A DNA stretch of 64,000 bases from Planococcus maitriensis (GTDB lineage Bacteria; Bacillota; Bacilli; Bacillales_A; Planococcaceae). A program made the translations under genes and the position numbers. Under the pieces are notes generated by a model. That model was not told the origin of the DNA and searched no databases. It was given only the letters and a program-made list of their open reading frames with translations. The stretch spans positions 186,001 to 250,000 of the forward strand of contig NZ_QLZQ01000001.1 of NCBI RefSeq assembly GCF_003289925.1. The letters run 5' to 3'. Shown here piece after piece: positions 1-8,345 of the stretch. How positions within the stretch are numbered: position 1 is the first letter of the stretch; each line of letters starts with the position of its first letter.

Positions 1-120
1 AACCATATCCGCGTCGGCGTCGGCCGCGATTACAACGATGTCAGCCCGGTTCAAGGCGTCTACAGAGGCGGCAGCCAGTCGCTCGATGTGAAAGTCTCCG
101 TGAGCCTGCTCGACCAATAA
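1..120 (+). CDS. Transglutaminase-like family protein, C-terminal fragment
   Basis: Only the last 39 codons are in the window; they are open from base 1 to the TAA at 118-120. The residues [19 protein letters not shown], followed by alternating hydrophobic residues, resemble the C-terminal end of bacterial transglutaminase-like (papain-fold, cysteine protease related) proteins. In those proteins a GRDYxDVxPVxGxYRG segment follows the catalytic domain. The catalytic Cys/His/Asp lie upstream and cannot be checked. The assignment is a family resemblance from a short tail and may be wrong. Confidence 0.5.
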   Translation, partial: NHIRVGVGRDYNDVSPVQGVYRGGSQSLDVKVSVSLLDQ

Positions 121-202
121 TGCCAATAATCGCTTAACTGCAAAACTGCCCGATCCGTGCCATAATGAAGAGATAAGACAGATGAACGGAGAAGGAGAAC
201 TT

Positions 203-1648
203 ATGAACATGAACCAATTCAAAGAGTACGGCATCAGCGAGCCGATCGTAAAAGCGCTGGAAGGCCTGGGTTATACGGCACCGACCGAAGTGCAGCAGCA
301 AGTCATCCCGGCCGCTCTTGAAAAACACGATTTGACCGTCAAATCGCAAACCGGCAGCGGCAAGACCGCCGCATTCGGGATCCCGCTGTGTCAACTCGTC
401 GATTGGGAAGAAAACAAGCCCCAGGCGCTCGTTTTGACCCCGACGCGTGAACTTGCCGACCAAGTAAAGGAAGACATCACCCATATCGGCCGCTTCAAGC
501 GCATTAAAGCTGCTGCAATCTACGGAAAGCACCCGTTTGCGTACCAGAAGGAAGAGCTGAAGCAAAAATGCCATATCGTCGTCGGGACGCCGGGACGCGT
601 GCTCGACCATATCGAAAAAGGCACCTTGAAGCTCGAGAAAATCGAGTATTTGGTACTCGATGAAGCAGATGAAATGCTCAATATGGGCTTCATCGAACAA
701 GTCGAATCGATCATCAAACAGCTCCCGAAAGAACGGACGACCATGCTGTTCTCGGCAACTTTTCCGGCACATCTGGAAAAGCTGCAGCGTGATTTCATGC
801 GCTCGCCGCGCTATATCGCCATCCAAGCGGCCGATACCTTGGAAGAGCGCATCGAGCATTCTTTGTATATCGTGAAGGAACAGGATAAATTCCAGTTGCT
901 GCGTGATGTCACGGTCGTCGAGAATCCGGATAGCTGCATCATTTTCTGCCGGACGAAAGACCAGGTCGATGCCGTGTCGGAAGGTTTGGAGCGTTTGTTC
1001 TATACAAGCGATCAATTGCACGGCGGCATGACCCAGGAAGACCGTTTCGGCGTCATGGATGATTTCCGGCGCGGCGAGTTTCGTTATTTGGTGGCCACCG
1101 ATGTCGCGGCGCGAGGCATCGATATTGACGGCATCACCCATGTCATCAATTATGATTTCCCGCTCGAGAAGGAAAGCTATGTCCACCGTGCCGGCCGCAC
1201 GGGGCGTGCCGGCAAGAGTGGCAAGGCGATTTCATTCGCCACACCGTTCGAAGACAAATTCCTGAAAGAAACGGAAGATTATTTAGGGTTTGGAATCCCA
1301 CGTGTCGAACGGCCGTCAAGAGAGCAAGTCGCCTTGGCAAAACCGGCATTTGAAGACAAGATCGAGAGCCGCCAGAAGCCGAAAAAGCACAAAGCGGCTG
1401 CACTCAACCAAGACATCATGAAGCTGTATTTCAATGGAGGCAAAAAGAAAAAGCTGCGTGCAGTCGATTTTGTCGGGACGTTGACCAGCATACCGGGCAT
1501 CACGGCGGAAGATATCGGCATCATCAAAATCCAGGACACCGTTACGTACATCGATATCCTGAACGGCAAGGGGCTGCATGTCCTGAAAGCGATGAAAGAC
1601 AAAACCGTCAAAGGCAAAACCTTGAAAGTCCATAAAGCGAAAAAATAA
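203..1648 (+). CDS. dbpA: DEAD-box ATP-dependent RNA helicase DbpA (YxiN-like)
   Basis: RNA helicase with a C-terminal RNA-binding domain that, in Bacillus and E. coli relatives, binds hairpin 92 of 23S rRNA during 50S subunit assembly. Visible in order are the Q motif region (PTEVQQQV), Walker A SQTGSGKT, motif II DEAD, motif III SAT, motif [10 protein letters not shown], and a DbpA RNA-binding domain in the last 75 residues containing [17 protein letters not shown]. Length (481 aa) matches YxiN. An upstream in-frame ATG at 182 overlaps the GGAGAAGGAG ribosome binding site. ATG 203 lies 5 bases after that site and is preferred; ATG 209 is also possible. A strong terminator follows directly, so it is probably monocistronic. 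Confidence 0.93.
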   Translation: MNMNQFKEYGISEPIVKALEGLGYTAPTEVQQQVIPAALEKHDLTVKSQTGSGKTAAFGIPLCQLVDWEENKPQALVLTPTRELADQVKEDITHIGRFKRIKAAAIYGKHPFAYQKEELKQKCHIVVGTPGRVLDHIEKGTLKLEKIEYLVLDEADEMLNMGFIEQVESIIKQLPKERTTMLFSATFPAHLEKLQRDFMRSPRYIAIQAADTLEERIEHSLYIVKEQDKFQLLRDVTVVENPDSCIIFCRTKDQVDAVSEGLERLFYTSDQLHGGMTQEDRFGVMDDFRRGEFRYLVATDVAARGIDIDGITHVINYDFPLEKESYVHRAGRTGRAGKSGKAISFATPFEDKFLKETEDYLGFGIPRVERPSREQVALAKPAFEDKIESRQKPKKHKAAALNQDIMKLYFNGGKKKKLRAVDFVGTLTSIPGITAEDIGIIKIQDTVTYIDILNGKGLHVLKAMKDKTVKGKTLKVHKAKK

Positions 1649-1652
1649 GAGA

Positions 1653-1697
1653 GGCCTTTTCCGCAAGCTTTGGAAGCTTTGGGAAAGGCTTTTTTTC
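1653..1697 (+). terminator. Rho-independent terminator after dbpA
   Basis: An imperfect GC-rich stem (AGGCCTTTTCC...GGGAAAGGCT, with an inner AAGCTT/AAGCTT helix) is followed by a run of seven T residues, five bases after the dbpA stop codon. Confidence 0.85.
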
Positions 1698-1777
1698 TGT
1701 TTTGGGCTGCTGGTTTTAATGGGATGGGTTCTTTTGTCACGAAAAAAAGCGGAATTGTAATCAAATATGCCTAACGC

Positions 1778-1794
1778 TGTCACATGATTGTAAC
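1778..1794 (+). promoter_or_regulatory. Candidate WalR (YycF) box upstream of the LysM/3D gene
   Basis: TGTCAC-ATGAT-TGTAAC fits the WalR direct-repeat consensus TGTWAH-N5-TGTWAH with one mismatch and the exact 5-base spacing. It lies 87 bases before a cell-wall LysM/3D gene, and genes of this type (yocH) are WalRK targets in B. subtilis. Binding is inferred. Confidence 0.45.
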
Positions 1795-1880
1795 CTTGCC
1801 GTGCTATTTTATTTTTACTGAAAAGCTTTCAACCGATTTACGCAAGGCGCAATTATCCGATACGCAAAGGGGATAGGAAC

Positions 1881-2432
1881 TTGAAAAAATTATTGGCGGC
1901 TTTAGGAATGGCAATGCTCTTATTGCTTGGCACTTCACTTACGGCTTCTGCAGCATCGAATGTTTATACAGTCAAAAGCGGCGATACGCTTTATAAAATT
2001 TCCCAGCAAACGAAAGTATCCGTCAATAACCTGAAATCCTGGAACGGTTTGAAATCGAATCTGATCTACCCGAAACAAAAGCTGAAATTGAAAAAATCAA
2101 CTGCTAAACCAACACCCGTATCTGCTAGCAAAGATAAAGTGGTGAAGGAATTCACTGTTTCCTCGACAGCCTATACGGCATATTGCAAAGGATGCTCAGG
2201 CATCACGAGAACCGGCATCAACTTGAAGAAGAACCCTGGAGCTAAAGTGATCGCAGTCGATCCGAAAGTCATCCCGCTTGGCACGAAAGTATGGGTGGAA
2301 GGCTATGGCTACGCCGTCGCCGGCGATACAGGCGGCGCTATCAAAGGCAAAAAAATCGATGTCTTCATCCCAGACCGCAACAAAGCACTGAAATGGGGAC
2401 GCAAGAACGTAAAAATCAAAATCCTGAAATAA
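1881..2432 (+). CDS. Secreted LysM and 3D domain cell-wall protein (YocH-like)
   Basis: Exported wall protein of 183 aa. It has a signal peptide (KK then a hydrophobic stretch, cleavage near TASA-AS about residue 24), one LysM peptidoglycan-binding domain (about 29-72, YTVKSGDTLYKIS) and a C-terminal 3D domain (about 90-183) named for its conserved aspartates, seen here in AVDP, GDTGGAI and KKIDVF. 3D domains resemble the MltA lytic transglycosylase core, so a muralytic role is likely but not shown. The start is TTG at 1881, seven bases after AAGGGGAT. YocH carries two LysM modules in B. subtilis; this protein has one. A WalR-like box lies upstream and a terminator downstream, so it is a single-gene unit. 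Confidence 0.85.
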   Translation: MKKLLAALGMAMLLLLGTSLTASAASNVYTVKSGDTLYKISQQTKVSVNNLKSWNGLKSNLIYPKQKLKLKKSTAKPTPVSASKDKVVKEFTVSSTAYTAYCKGCSGITRTGINLKKNPGAKVIAVDPKVIPLGTKVWVEGYGYAVAGDTGGAIKGKKIDVFIPDRNKALKWGRKNVKIKILK

Positions 2433-2434
2433 GC

Positions 2435-2467
2435 AAAACCCGGCTGAACCATCAGCCGGGTTTTTTT
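2435..2467 (+). terminator. Terminator after the LysM/3D gene
   Basis: Perfect stem ACCCGGCTG / CAGCCGGGT with loop AACCAT, followed by seven T residues. Confidence 0.92.
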
Positions 2468-2582
2468 ATGGCGTTTTTCACGAGAGAAGTATATAAGGCG
2501 GGGGAGTCTTTGATATTTCAAGGCATTCATCATCCAACTAGCTTTCACTTGAAGCACTTCATTACAACACACCATTCTTCAA

Positions 2583-2810
2583 GAAGCGATTCCCCCACTA
2601 GCCGGTAACTCCGCAAAAAAGCAGATCTGTTTAAACAAACTCGAATCAATGAAATCACTAAGCCGCCCAGCGACCAGGGTGAGCCGACGCAATAAGACAG
2701 GCGTTCTTCCTGGCTTATTGCCAAAGGCCAACCCAAAGCCGGGCGGCGAATAATCAAACGAAGCTTCATTCCAGACGCCAAAACAATTCCACAGCAAGCT
2801 CTTGCTATCC
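2583..2810. repeat. Dispersed hairpin repeat, copy A
   Basis: About 228 bp of noncoding sequence that aligns over its whole length with 52061-52285. Identical blocks include GGTGAGCCGACGCAATAAGA, GGCCAACCCAAAGCCGGGC and GGCGGCGAATA. The centre folds into a long interrupted hairpin: GCCGCCC 2662-2668 with GGGCGGC 2741-2747, GGGT 2677-2680 with ACCC 2731-2734, GCAATAAG 2689-2696 with CTTATTGC 2714-2721, and CAGG 2698-2701 with CCTG 2709-2712. A second GAAGCGATTCTCCC motif at 2830 echoes the left edge (2583). Minus-strand open frames through it are shared by both copies but lack a start and ribosome binding site in common. It is either a mobile-element remnant or a structured RNA; no transposase is visible. 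Confidence 0.8.
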
Positions 2811-2942
2811 TTTTCCATACACAGCCTCGGAAGCGATTCTCCCGTACACACCGCTTTCATTCGCCGCAAACCTTGAATAAAAAAACAAGCGCCATAAAGA
2901 GGTTAAATGATTAGTCTTTTAGGGAAGAGATGTATATACTGT

Positions 2943-2962
2943 TTGTATAGATATTGTATAAC
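2943..2962 (+). promoter_or_regulatory. Direct-repeat operator/promoter of the crtN operon (CarH/LitR-like)
   Basis: TTGTATA at 2943 and TTGTATA at 2954, exactly 11 bp apart, followed by AC. The second repeat overlaps a plausible -10 (TATAAC). The same arrangement, TTGTACA-N4-TTGTATAAC, precedes the divergent carotenoid operon at 10891-10910. MerR-family B12 photoreceptor repressors of carotenoid genes (CarH/LitR) bind 11-bp direct repeats of a TTGTACA-like core over the promoter. The sequence match is direct; the regulator's identity is inferred and no such gene lies in this window. Confidence 0.6.
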
Positions 2963-2991
2963 TTTTACAAGGTGAAACGGGGGCTTACGCA

Positions 2992-4518
2992 ATGGCGAAA
3001 CGAATGATTATTATAGGAGCGGGGCCAGGAGGCTTGGCAGCAGGAATGCTCTTGGCGAGCAAAGGGTACCAAGTCGATATTTACGAAAAGAATGACCGCA
3101 TCGGCGGGCGCAATGCTGCATTGAAATTAGGCGATTTCACGTTTGACACAGGTCCGACGTTTTTGAGCATGCTCCATTTAGTTGAAGAATTATTTGAAAC
3201 AACAGGGCGCAATGTCCACGATTATATGGAAGCGGTCGAACTGGACCCGATGTACGAACTGCGCTTTGAAGACCAGAACTTGGTGATGACGCGCGATCCG
3301 GAAGCGATGCGCAAGCAAATCGATAAAAACTTCAAAGGTGACGGGGAAGGCTATATGCGTTTCATGAAAGACACGGGCAAGAAACTCGAAGCGCTGTCTC
3401 CGCTGTTGCAGACGAAAATGGACCGCATGACAGACCTTATGCAGCCAAAAGTGATCAAAGCGCTGCCGGAACTTGAAGCAGGCAAGACGCTTTACGATGT
3501 GTTATCCCAGTACTTCAAAGACGAGCGATTGAAGATGGCGTTCGCGTTCCAGTCGAAATACCTTGGCATGTCGCCTTGGGAATGCCCGGGTGCGTTCACG
3601 ATTCTGTCCTATATGGAGCACGCATACGGCATCTACCATCCGATTGGCGGGGTCAACCAATTATCCGCGGCGATGGCGAAGGCGGTCAAGGAAATGGGCG
3701 GCCGCATCCATCTTGGAAAAGGCGTCCAGAAATTATGGGTAGAAGGGCGCGAGGTGAAAGGCGTCGACCTCTATGACGGCAGCCGCGAAGCGGCGGACGA
3801 AGTCATCATCAACGGCGACTTTGCACATGTCATGACTCATCTCGTGGAGCCGGGCATCCTGAAAAAATACACGCCGAAAAAGCTCGACAAGAAAAAATAT
3901 TCCTGTTCCACGTTCATGCTTTATCTGGGGCTCGACAAGAAGTATGATTTGTCGCACCACACGATTGTCTTTGCAAAAGACTACCAGAAGAATGTCGAAG
4001 AAATGACGAAATCGCGCATCCTGTCGGCAGACCCGTCGATCTACATCCAGAATGCCAGCGTAACGGATCCGACTTTGGCTCCGGAAGGCAAGTCGGCGCT
4101 TTATATATTGGCACCGGTGCCGAACAATTTCAGCGACATCGGCTGGGAAAACGAGCAGGAAGCCTTCCGCGAATTGGTATTGGATATTATCGAAGAAAAG
4201 ACCGATTTCAAGAACTTGCGCGACCACATCGAAGTCGAGAAGATGCTGACGCCGTTCGGTTGGGAATCGGATTACTCCGTATACCGCGGCGCCACATTCA
4301 ATTTGGGGCATCAATTATCGCAAATGATGGTGTTCCGCCCGCATAATAAATTCGAAGAGCTTGGCAATTGCTGGCTGGTCGGGGGCGGAACGCATCCTGG
4401 CAGCGGCTTGCCGACCATTCTTGAATCCGCCCGCATCACGGCGAACGGCATCTTGAAAGAAGACGGCAAATCCGGTATTCCGATAGGCCCACTTCCAAAA
4501 GCGGGGGGATATGCATGA
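2992..4518 (+). CDS. crtN: CrtN-type 4,4'-diapophytoene desaturase (CrtI/CrtN family)
   Basis: FAD-dependent carotenoid desaturase/oxidase family, 508 aa. An N-terminal dinucleotide fold is present (IIGAGPGGLAAG, then IYEKNDRIGGRN), and the C-terminal family signature GGGTHPGSGLPTILESA is complete. Among the three paralogues here, its central segment (STFMLYLGLD, DPSIYIQNASVTDPTLAPEGKSALY) is closest to staphylococcal CrtN, which converts 4,4'-diapophytoene to diaponeurosporene or diapolycopene. First gene of a three-gene operon overlapping the next by 4 bases. ATG 2992 has a GGGGG site 8 bases upstream. Expression is probably controlled by the direct repeat at 2943. Assigning exact steps among the paralogues from sequence alone is uncertain. 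Confidence 0.8.
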   Translation: MAKRMIIIGAGPGGLAAGMLLASKGYQVDIYEKNDRIGGRNAALKLGDFTFDTGPTFLSMLHLVEELFETTGRNVHDYMEAVELDPMYELRFEDQNLVMTRDPEAMRKQIDKNFKGDGEGYMRFMKDTGKKLEALSPLLQTKMDRMTDLMQPKVIKALPELEAGKTLYDVLSQYFKDERLKMAFAFQSKYLGMSPWECPGAFTILSYMEHAYGIYHPIGGVNQLSAAMAKAVKEMGGRIHLGKGVQKLWVEGREVKGVDLYDGSREAADEVIINGDFAHVMTHLVEPGILKKYTPKKLDKKKYSCSTFMLYLGLDKKYDLSHHTIVFAKDYQKNVEEMTKSRILSADPSIYIQNASVTDPTLAPEGKSALYILAPVPNNFSDIGWENEQEAFRELVLDIIEEKTDFKNLRDHIEVEKMLTPFGWESDYSVYRGATFNLGHQLSQMMVFRPHNKFEELGNCWLVGGGTHPGSGLPTILESARITANGILKEDGKSGIPIGPLPKAGGYA

Positions 4519-5966
4519 AAATAGCCATGATCGGAGGCGGAGTCGGGGGCTTGATGGGCGCGCTGTATTTAACGAAGCTCGGCTACGAGGTCACCATTTA
4601 CGAAAAAGAACACAAACTCGGCGGCAGGATGGCGTTTGTGGAACGGAACGGCTTCCGGATCGATGAAGGCCCGACCATCGTCTTGCTGCCGGAAATGTTC
4701 CGGGATTTGTTCGCCCAGGCAGGAATCGATCCCGAAAGCATCGAATTATTACTATGCGACCCGCTTTATACAATCCGTTTCACAGACGGGAAAGTGTATA
4801 CGAAATACCCAGGGCGCGAGCGGCAACTGCAGGAGGTCGAAGAGCAGTTCCCGGAAGATAAAGATGGGTTTCTCCGCTTTATGGATGAAGGGCAGAAGCG
4901 CTTCGATATCGGCAAGCCTGCTTTTCTCGAACATGATTTTGTCCGCAAAGCGGATTTTTGGACTTTCCGCAATATCCGCAACTTGATGAAACTGAAACCC
5001 CAGCAATCCGTCCATCAATTGATGGAAAACTATTTCAGGGACGAACGGCTGCAGCTGGCCTATTCCCTGCAGGCGCTCTATATCGGCGGCGATCCGTACC
5101 GTGCACCGGCCATGTATTCACTTGTGCCGTTCAGCGAACATGAGCACGGGGTTTACTACGTGAAAGGCGGCTATGCGAGCATCATTCCCGTCATGGAGCA
5201 GGAATTGCGCAGCCGCGGCACTGAGATCCGTTTGGAGACGCCTGTTAAGCGCATCTTGAAAAAAGATGGCCGTGCGACAGCGGTTGAAACCGAATCGGGC
5301 ATCGAGCCTTATGATGCAATTGTCTATAATGGGGACTTCCCGGGAATCAAGGAATTGGCGCCAATGAAGAAACAGAAGGAATTTACGCCTTCTTCGGGCT
5401 GTGTGCTGCTGTATTTTGGGTTGGATAAGGTTTATGATGACGTAAATGTCCACCAATTCTTTATCGGTGATGATTATAAAGAACATATGGAAGATGTGTT
5501 TGTCAGAGGGCAAAAAACGGAGAACCCGGCGTTCTACACATTCCATCCTTCTGTCATTGACGATTCGCTTGCCCCTGAAGGGAAGTCGGTGCTTTATGTA
5601 CTCGTGCCGGTTCCTTCAGGCACAGAGATCGATTGGAAAAATGATGAAGAATGGATTGGGCGTATTTTGGACCGGATGGAGACGCTGTCATTCCCGGGCA
5701 TCCGGGAGTCGATCGAGTGGATGGACGTGCGTACGCCGCAAGATGCAGAAGCGTTCGGCTTGTTCAAAGGCGGCAGTTTCGGCATCGGCCCGACATTGCG
5801 GCAATCCGGGGTCTTTCGCCCGCAGGTCAAACCGGACAATACTGAAAACTTGTACGCGGTCGGCGCTTCTGTCCATCCGGGCGGCGGCATCCCGATTGTC
5901 ATGCAAGGCGCGAAATTGCTGGCCGACAGAATCCACAGCGATTTGAAAGAAAGGGGCGGTTCATGA
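4515..5966 (+). CDS. Second CrtN-family carotenoid desaturase/oxidase
   Basis: Paralogue of the preceding gene (483 aa). It has an N-terminal FAD motif (MIGGGVGGLMGA, IYEKEHKLGGRM) and the C-terminal family signature ASVHPGGGIPIVMQGAK. The GPTIVLLPEMF segment matches the GPTIV segment of CrtN rather than the GPNTITMPNVF of the crtNb gene at 6861. Gram-positive C30 pathways often carry three such enzymes (CrtNa, CrtNb, CrtNc), and this is most likely the CrtNc-like or second desaturase, acting on the other end or later steps. Its start codon overlaps the crtN stop (ATGA) and its own stop overlaps crtM, so translation is coupled. The substrate cannot be assigned. Confidence 0.8.
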   Translation: MKIAMIGGGVGGLMGALYLTKLGYEVTIYEKEHKLGGRMAFVERNGFRIDEGPTIVLLPEMFRDLFAQAGIDPESIELLLCDPLYTIRFTDGKVYTKYPGRERQLQEVEEQFPEDKDGFLRFMDEGQKRFDIGKPAFLEHDFVRKADFWTFRNIRNLMKLKPQQSVHQLMENYFRDERLQLAYSLQALYIGGDPYRAPAMYSLVPFSEHEHGVYYVKGGYASIIPVMEQELRSRGTEIRLETPVKRILKKDGRATAVETESGIEPYDAIVYNGDFPGIKELAPMKKQKEFTPSSGCVLLYFGLDKVYDDVNVHQFFIGDDYKEHMEDVFVRGQKTENPAFYTFHPSVIDDSLAPEGKSVLYVLVPVPSGTEIDWKNDEEWIGRILDRMETLSFPGIRESIEWMDVRTPQDAEAFGLFKGGSFGIGPTLRQSGVFRPQVKPDNTENLYAVGASVHPGGGIPIVMQGAKLLADRIHSDLKERGGS

Positions 5967-6796
5967 TGGAATTGAAGCAAGCCTATAGCTATTGCGAACG
6001 CATTATCGCCGATAATTCAAAGAGCTTTTATAAAGCATTTTCCCTATTGCCTAAAGAGAAGCGCAAAGCGGTATGGGCGGTGTACGCCTTCTGCCGGAAA
6101 GTCGACGATATCGTCGACGAAGGCAGCCACCCTGAACCTGAGCTGAAGGCATTCCGGAAAGACTTCGACGAATTTCTGGCCGGTTCAATCCAATGGGACG
6201 ACCCGATGTGGCTTGCGCTTGAAGATGTATTTGAAAGTTACGATATGGACGCCAGCGCCTTTTATGGCTTGATCAAAGGGCAGGAAATGGATTTGACGAT
6301 CAACCGTTACCGCACGCTCGATGAGCTATTGGACTATAGCTACCACGTCGCGAGCACGGTAGGGCTGATGCTGCTGCCGATATTGGCGCCAGGTCGCACG
6401 GCTTTGTTGAAAGACGGCGCGATTTCGCTTGGTTACGCCATGCAGATCACCAATATCCTCCGCGATATCGGAGAAGACTTGTCTATGGACCGTATTTATT
6501 TGCCGCAGGACATCATGCGGAAATACGGCCTTGCCGAAGAGGCGCTTGGAAGCGGGACGGTTTCGGAATCGTTCGTCCAGGTCTGGGAAGAACTCGCCAG
6601 CATAGCGGAGTTCCATTATGACCGCGCATTTGAAACGATCAACGATTATCCTTTATCTTCCCGCGTGCCGGTCAAAGGGGCCGCGCTTGTCTACCGTGAG
6701 ATCCTGTCGACGATCCGTTCGAAAGAATATACGGTGTTCCACGAAAAGCATTACGTCACGGACGATTCCAAGCAGTCCATCCTGCAATGCTTATAA
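5963..6796 (+). CDS. crtM: 4,4'-Diapophytoene synthase CrtM (squalene/phytoene synthase family)
   Basis: Head-to-head condensation of two farnesyl diphosphates to C30 4,4'-diapophytoene, the committed step of the pathway. Both Asp-rich magnesium-diphosphate motifs are present: DDIVDE (about 48-53) and NILRDIGED (about 172-180), with the family signature YAMQITNILRDIGEDL. The 277 aa length is normal. C30 rather than C40 specificity is inferred from the neighbouring CrtN/CrtP-type enzymes. It starts ATGATG at 5963/5966, overlapping the previous stop. It ends the plus-strand operon at a bidirectional terminator. Confidence 0.9.
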   Translation: MMELKQAYSYCERIIADNSKSFYKAFSLLPKEKRKAVWAVYAFCRKVDDIVDEGSHPEPELKAFRKDFDEFLAGSIQWDDPMWLALEDVFESYDMDASAFYGLIKGQEMDLTINRYRTLDELLDYSYHVASTVGLMLLPILAPGRTALLKDGAISLGYAMQITNILRDIGEDLSMDRIYLPQDIMRKYGLAEEALGSGTVSESFVQVWEELASIAEFHYDRAFETINDYPLSSRVPVKGAALVYREILSTIRSKEYTVFHEKHYVTDDSKQSILQCL

Positions 6797-6800
6797 AAAA

Positions 6801-6853
6801 GAAAAAAGCTGTTTCCATCCGCCAGTTGTGGCGGCTGGAAACAGCTTTTTTTC
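6801..6853. terminator. Bidirectional terminator between the converging crt operons
   Basis: AAAAGCTGTTTCCA pairs with TGGAAACAGCTTTT, and an inner CCGCC/GGCGG helix extends the stem. A-run on the left and T-run on the right serve both crtM (+) and crtNb (-). Confidence 0.92.
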
Positions 6854-6860
6854 ATTCTAC

Positions 6861-8345
6861 CTACGGGGAAAAGCTTTCGATCAGGCGCCGCGCTACATTC
6901 AAGCCGCTCAAGGTGACCATTGGGGAGCCGCCGCCTGGATGGACGCTTCCGCCGACAAAGAACAGCCCCTTGATGTCGCGGCTTGCATTCGACGGGCGCA
7001 AAAAGGCATCTTTAGGGCGATTCGATGAGGGCCCATATAAAGCCCCGCGATAAGACCCGAATTTATCGCGGATGAATTCAGGAGTGAAGATCCGTTCTTC
7101 CTGCAGGTGGTCGCGTATTTTAATTCCGTAATATTCCAATAAATCGTAAATTCGTTCTTTGTATTGTTGCGGGTCAATCTGCAAATCGCCTTGCGCTGTC
7201 AGGGACGGGGCGTTGACGAGAATGAACAAATTGTCCCCGAGCGGCGAAACGGCCGGATCTGTGTGGGACGAGTTGCTGATGTAGATGGTCGGTTCGCCGC
7301 TGTATTGCTTGTCGGCAAACAATTCACGGAACTCACGGGGGTAATCAGCCGAGAAGAAGACATTGTGGTGCTTCAGTTCGGGCAAGCGCACATCGAGCCC
7401 TGCCGTGATGACGAAAGCCGAGATCGACGGTTCGAACCGGTCGCGCTTCGCATCACGGAAAGACGGGCGCTCTGCTTCATCCACCAGTTCAGGAAAGGCC
7501 GACAATAGATCTCCGTTCAAGATGACGGCATCGGCGGCAATCCGTTCGCCGTCCGCGAGTTCCACGCCGCAGGCTTTTCCTTGTTCCGTCAGGATGCGGG
7601 CGACCACCGTTTCAGGGTGCATCTCCACGCCGCATTCCGTTGCAACAGCCGCAAAGCCCTGCGCAATCGAGACGTTTCCGCCTTTTGCGTAAAAGACGCC
7701 TTGAGAAAGTTCAAGGTGGGCGATCATCGCAAACGTGGCCGGGGCTTTATAAGGCGATGACCCGATATAAGTGGCGTAGCGGCCGACTGCCTGGCGCAGG
7801 CCTTCGTGCTTGAAGTAGCGGCTGAAAAAATGGTCCATCGATTCAAGCGGTCGCACCTTCAGCATGGCCATCCCGAGTGATGGGGACAAATAATCCCGGA
7901 ACGACTGGAAGCTGAGCGGAAAGAAATATTGTTCGGATGAACGATACAGGCGTGCGACTTCAGCCAGGAATGCCTCGTATTTGCCGGCCGCAAAAGAATC
8001 CAAAGTTTCGAGCTGGCGGATCATCTGTGCGCGGTCTGTCGTAAAGTCGATGTGGCTGCCGTCCGCGAAATGGTTGCGCGTATGGACAGCGAGTTTTTCG
8101 AGCTGGAAATACTCATCAGGGTCGCGGCCCGTCTGCTCGATGACCTCGCGGAAGACGTTCGGCATGGTGATCGTGTTCGGCCCGAAATCGAATCGGTGGC
8201 TGCCGAGTTGAACAGGCATCAGCTTGCCGCCGAAATGGCTGTTTTTTTCAAATAGGCTGACACGCATCCCGGCGTTCGCGAGCGTGATTGCGGCGGACAG
8301 GCCGCCAAGGCCGCCGCCGACGATGGCGATATGTGGTCGGTTCAT
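6861..8345 (-). CDS. crtP: 4,4'-Diaponeurosporene oxygenase CrtP (CrtNb)
   Basis: Third CrtI/CrtN-family flavoenzyme (494 aa). It resembles staphylococcal CrtP, which oxidises the terminal methyl of the C30 chain to the aldehyde or acid. Shared features are the FAD motif VGGGLGGLSAA, ETFs such as GPNTITMPNVF (GPSILTMPYIF in CrtP), YIGSSPYKAPA, and the C-terminus YRGALYG...LFFVGGSVHPGGGSPMVTLSG. The start at 8345 overlaps the upstream glycosyltransferase stop (ATGA); an in-frame ATG at 8366 is also available. It is last in the minus-strand operon, meeting crtM at a shared terminator. Confidence 0.85.
   Translation of the reverse strand: MNRPHIAIVGGGLGGLSAAITLANAGMRVSLFEKNSHFGGKLMPVQLGSHRFDFGPNTITMPNVFREVIEQTGRDPDEYFQLEKLAVHTRNHFADGSHIDFTTDRAQMIRQLETLDSFAAGKYEAFLAEVARLYRSSEQYFFPLSFQSFRDYLSPSLGMAMLKVRPLESMDHFFSRYFKHEGLRQAVGRYATYIGSSPYKAPATFAMIAHLELSQGVFYAKGGNVSIAQGFAAVATECGVEMHPETVVARILTEQGKACGVELADGERIAADAVILNGDLLSAFPELVDEAERPSFRDAKRDRFEPSISAFVITAGLDVRLPELKHHNVFFSADYPREFRELFADKQYSGEPTIYISNSSHTDPAVSPLGDNLFILVNAPSLTAQGDLQIDPQQYKERIYDLLEYYGIKIRDHLQEERIFTPEFIRDKFGSYRGALYGPSSNRPKDAFLRPSNASRDIKGLFFVGGSVHPGGGSPMVTLSGLNVARRLIESFSP

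Noticed and set aside
134-1186. 350-codon minus-strand open frame opposite dbpA
   Set aside because: It is the antisense shadow of a strongly recognised helicase gene, has no ribosome binding site and encodes no recognisable domain.
2579-2869. Minus-strand 96-codon frame through repeat copy A, with residues similar to a frame in copy B
   Set aside because: The similarity is explained by the DNA repeat. Starts differ, no ribosome binding site is shared and the compensatory change favours a structural rather than coding signal.
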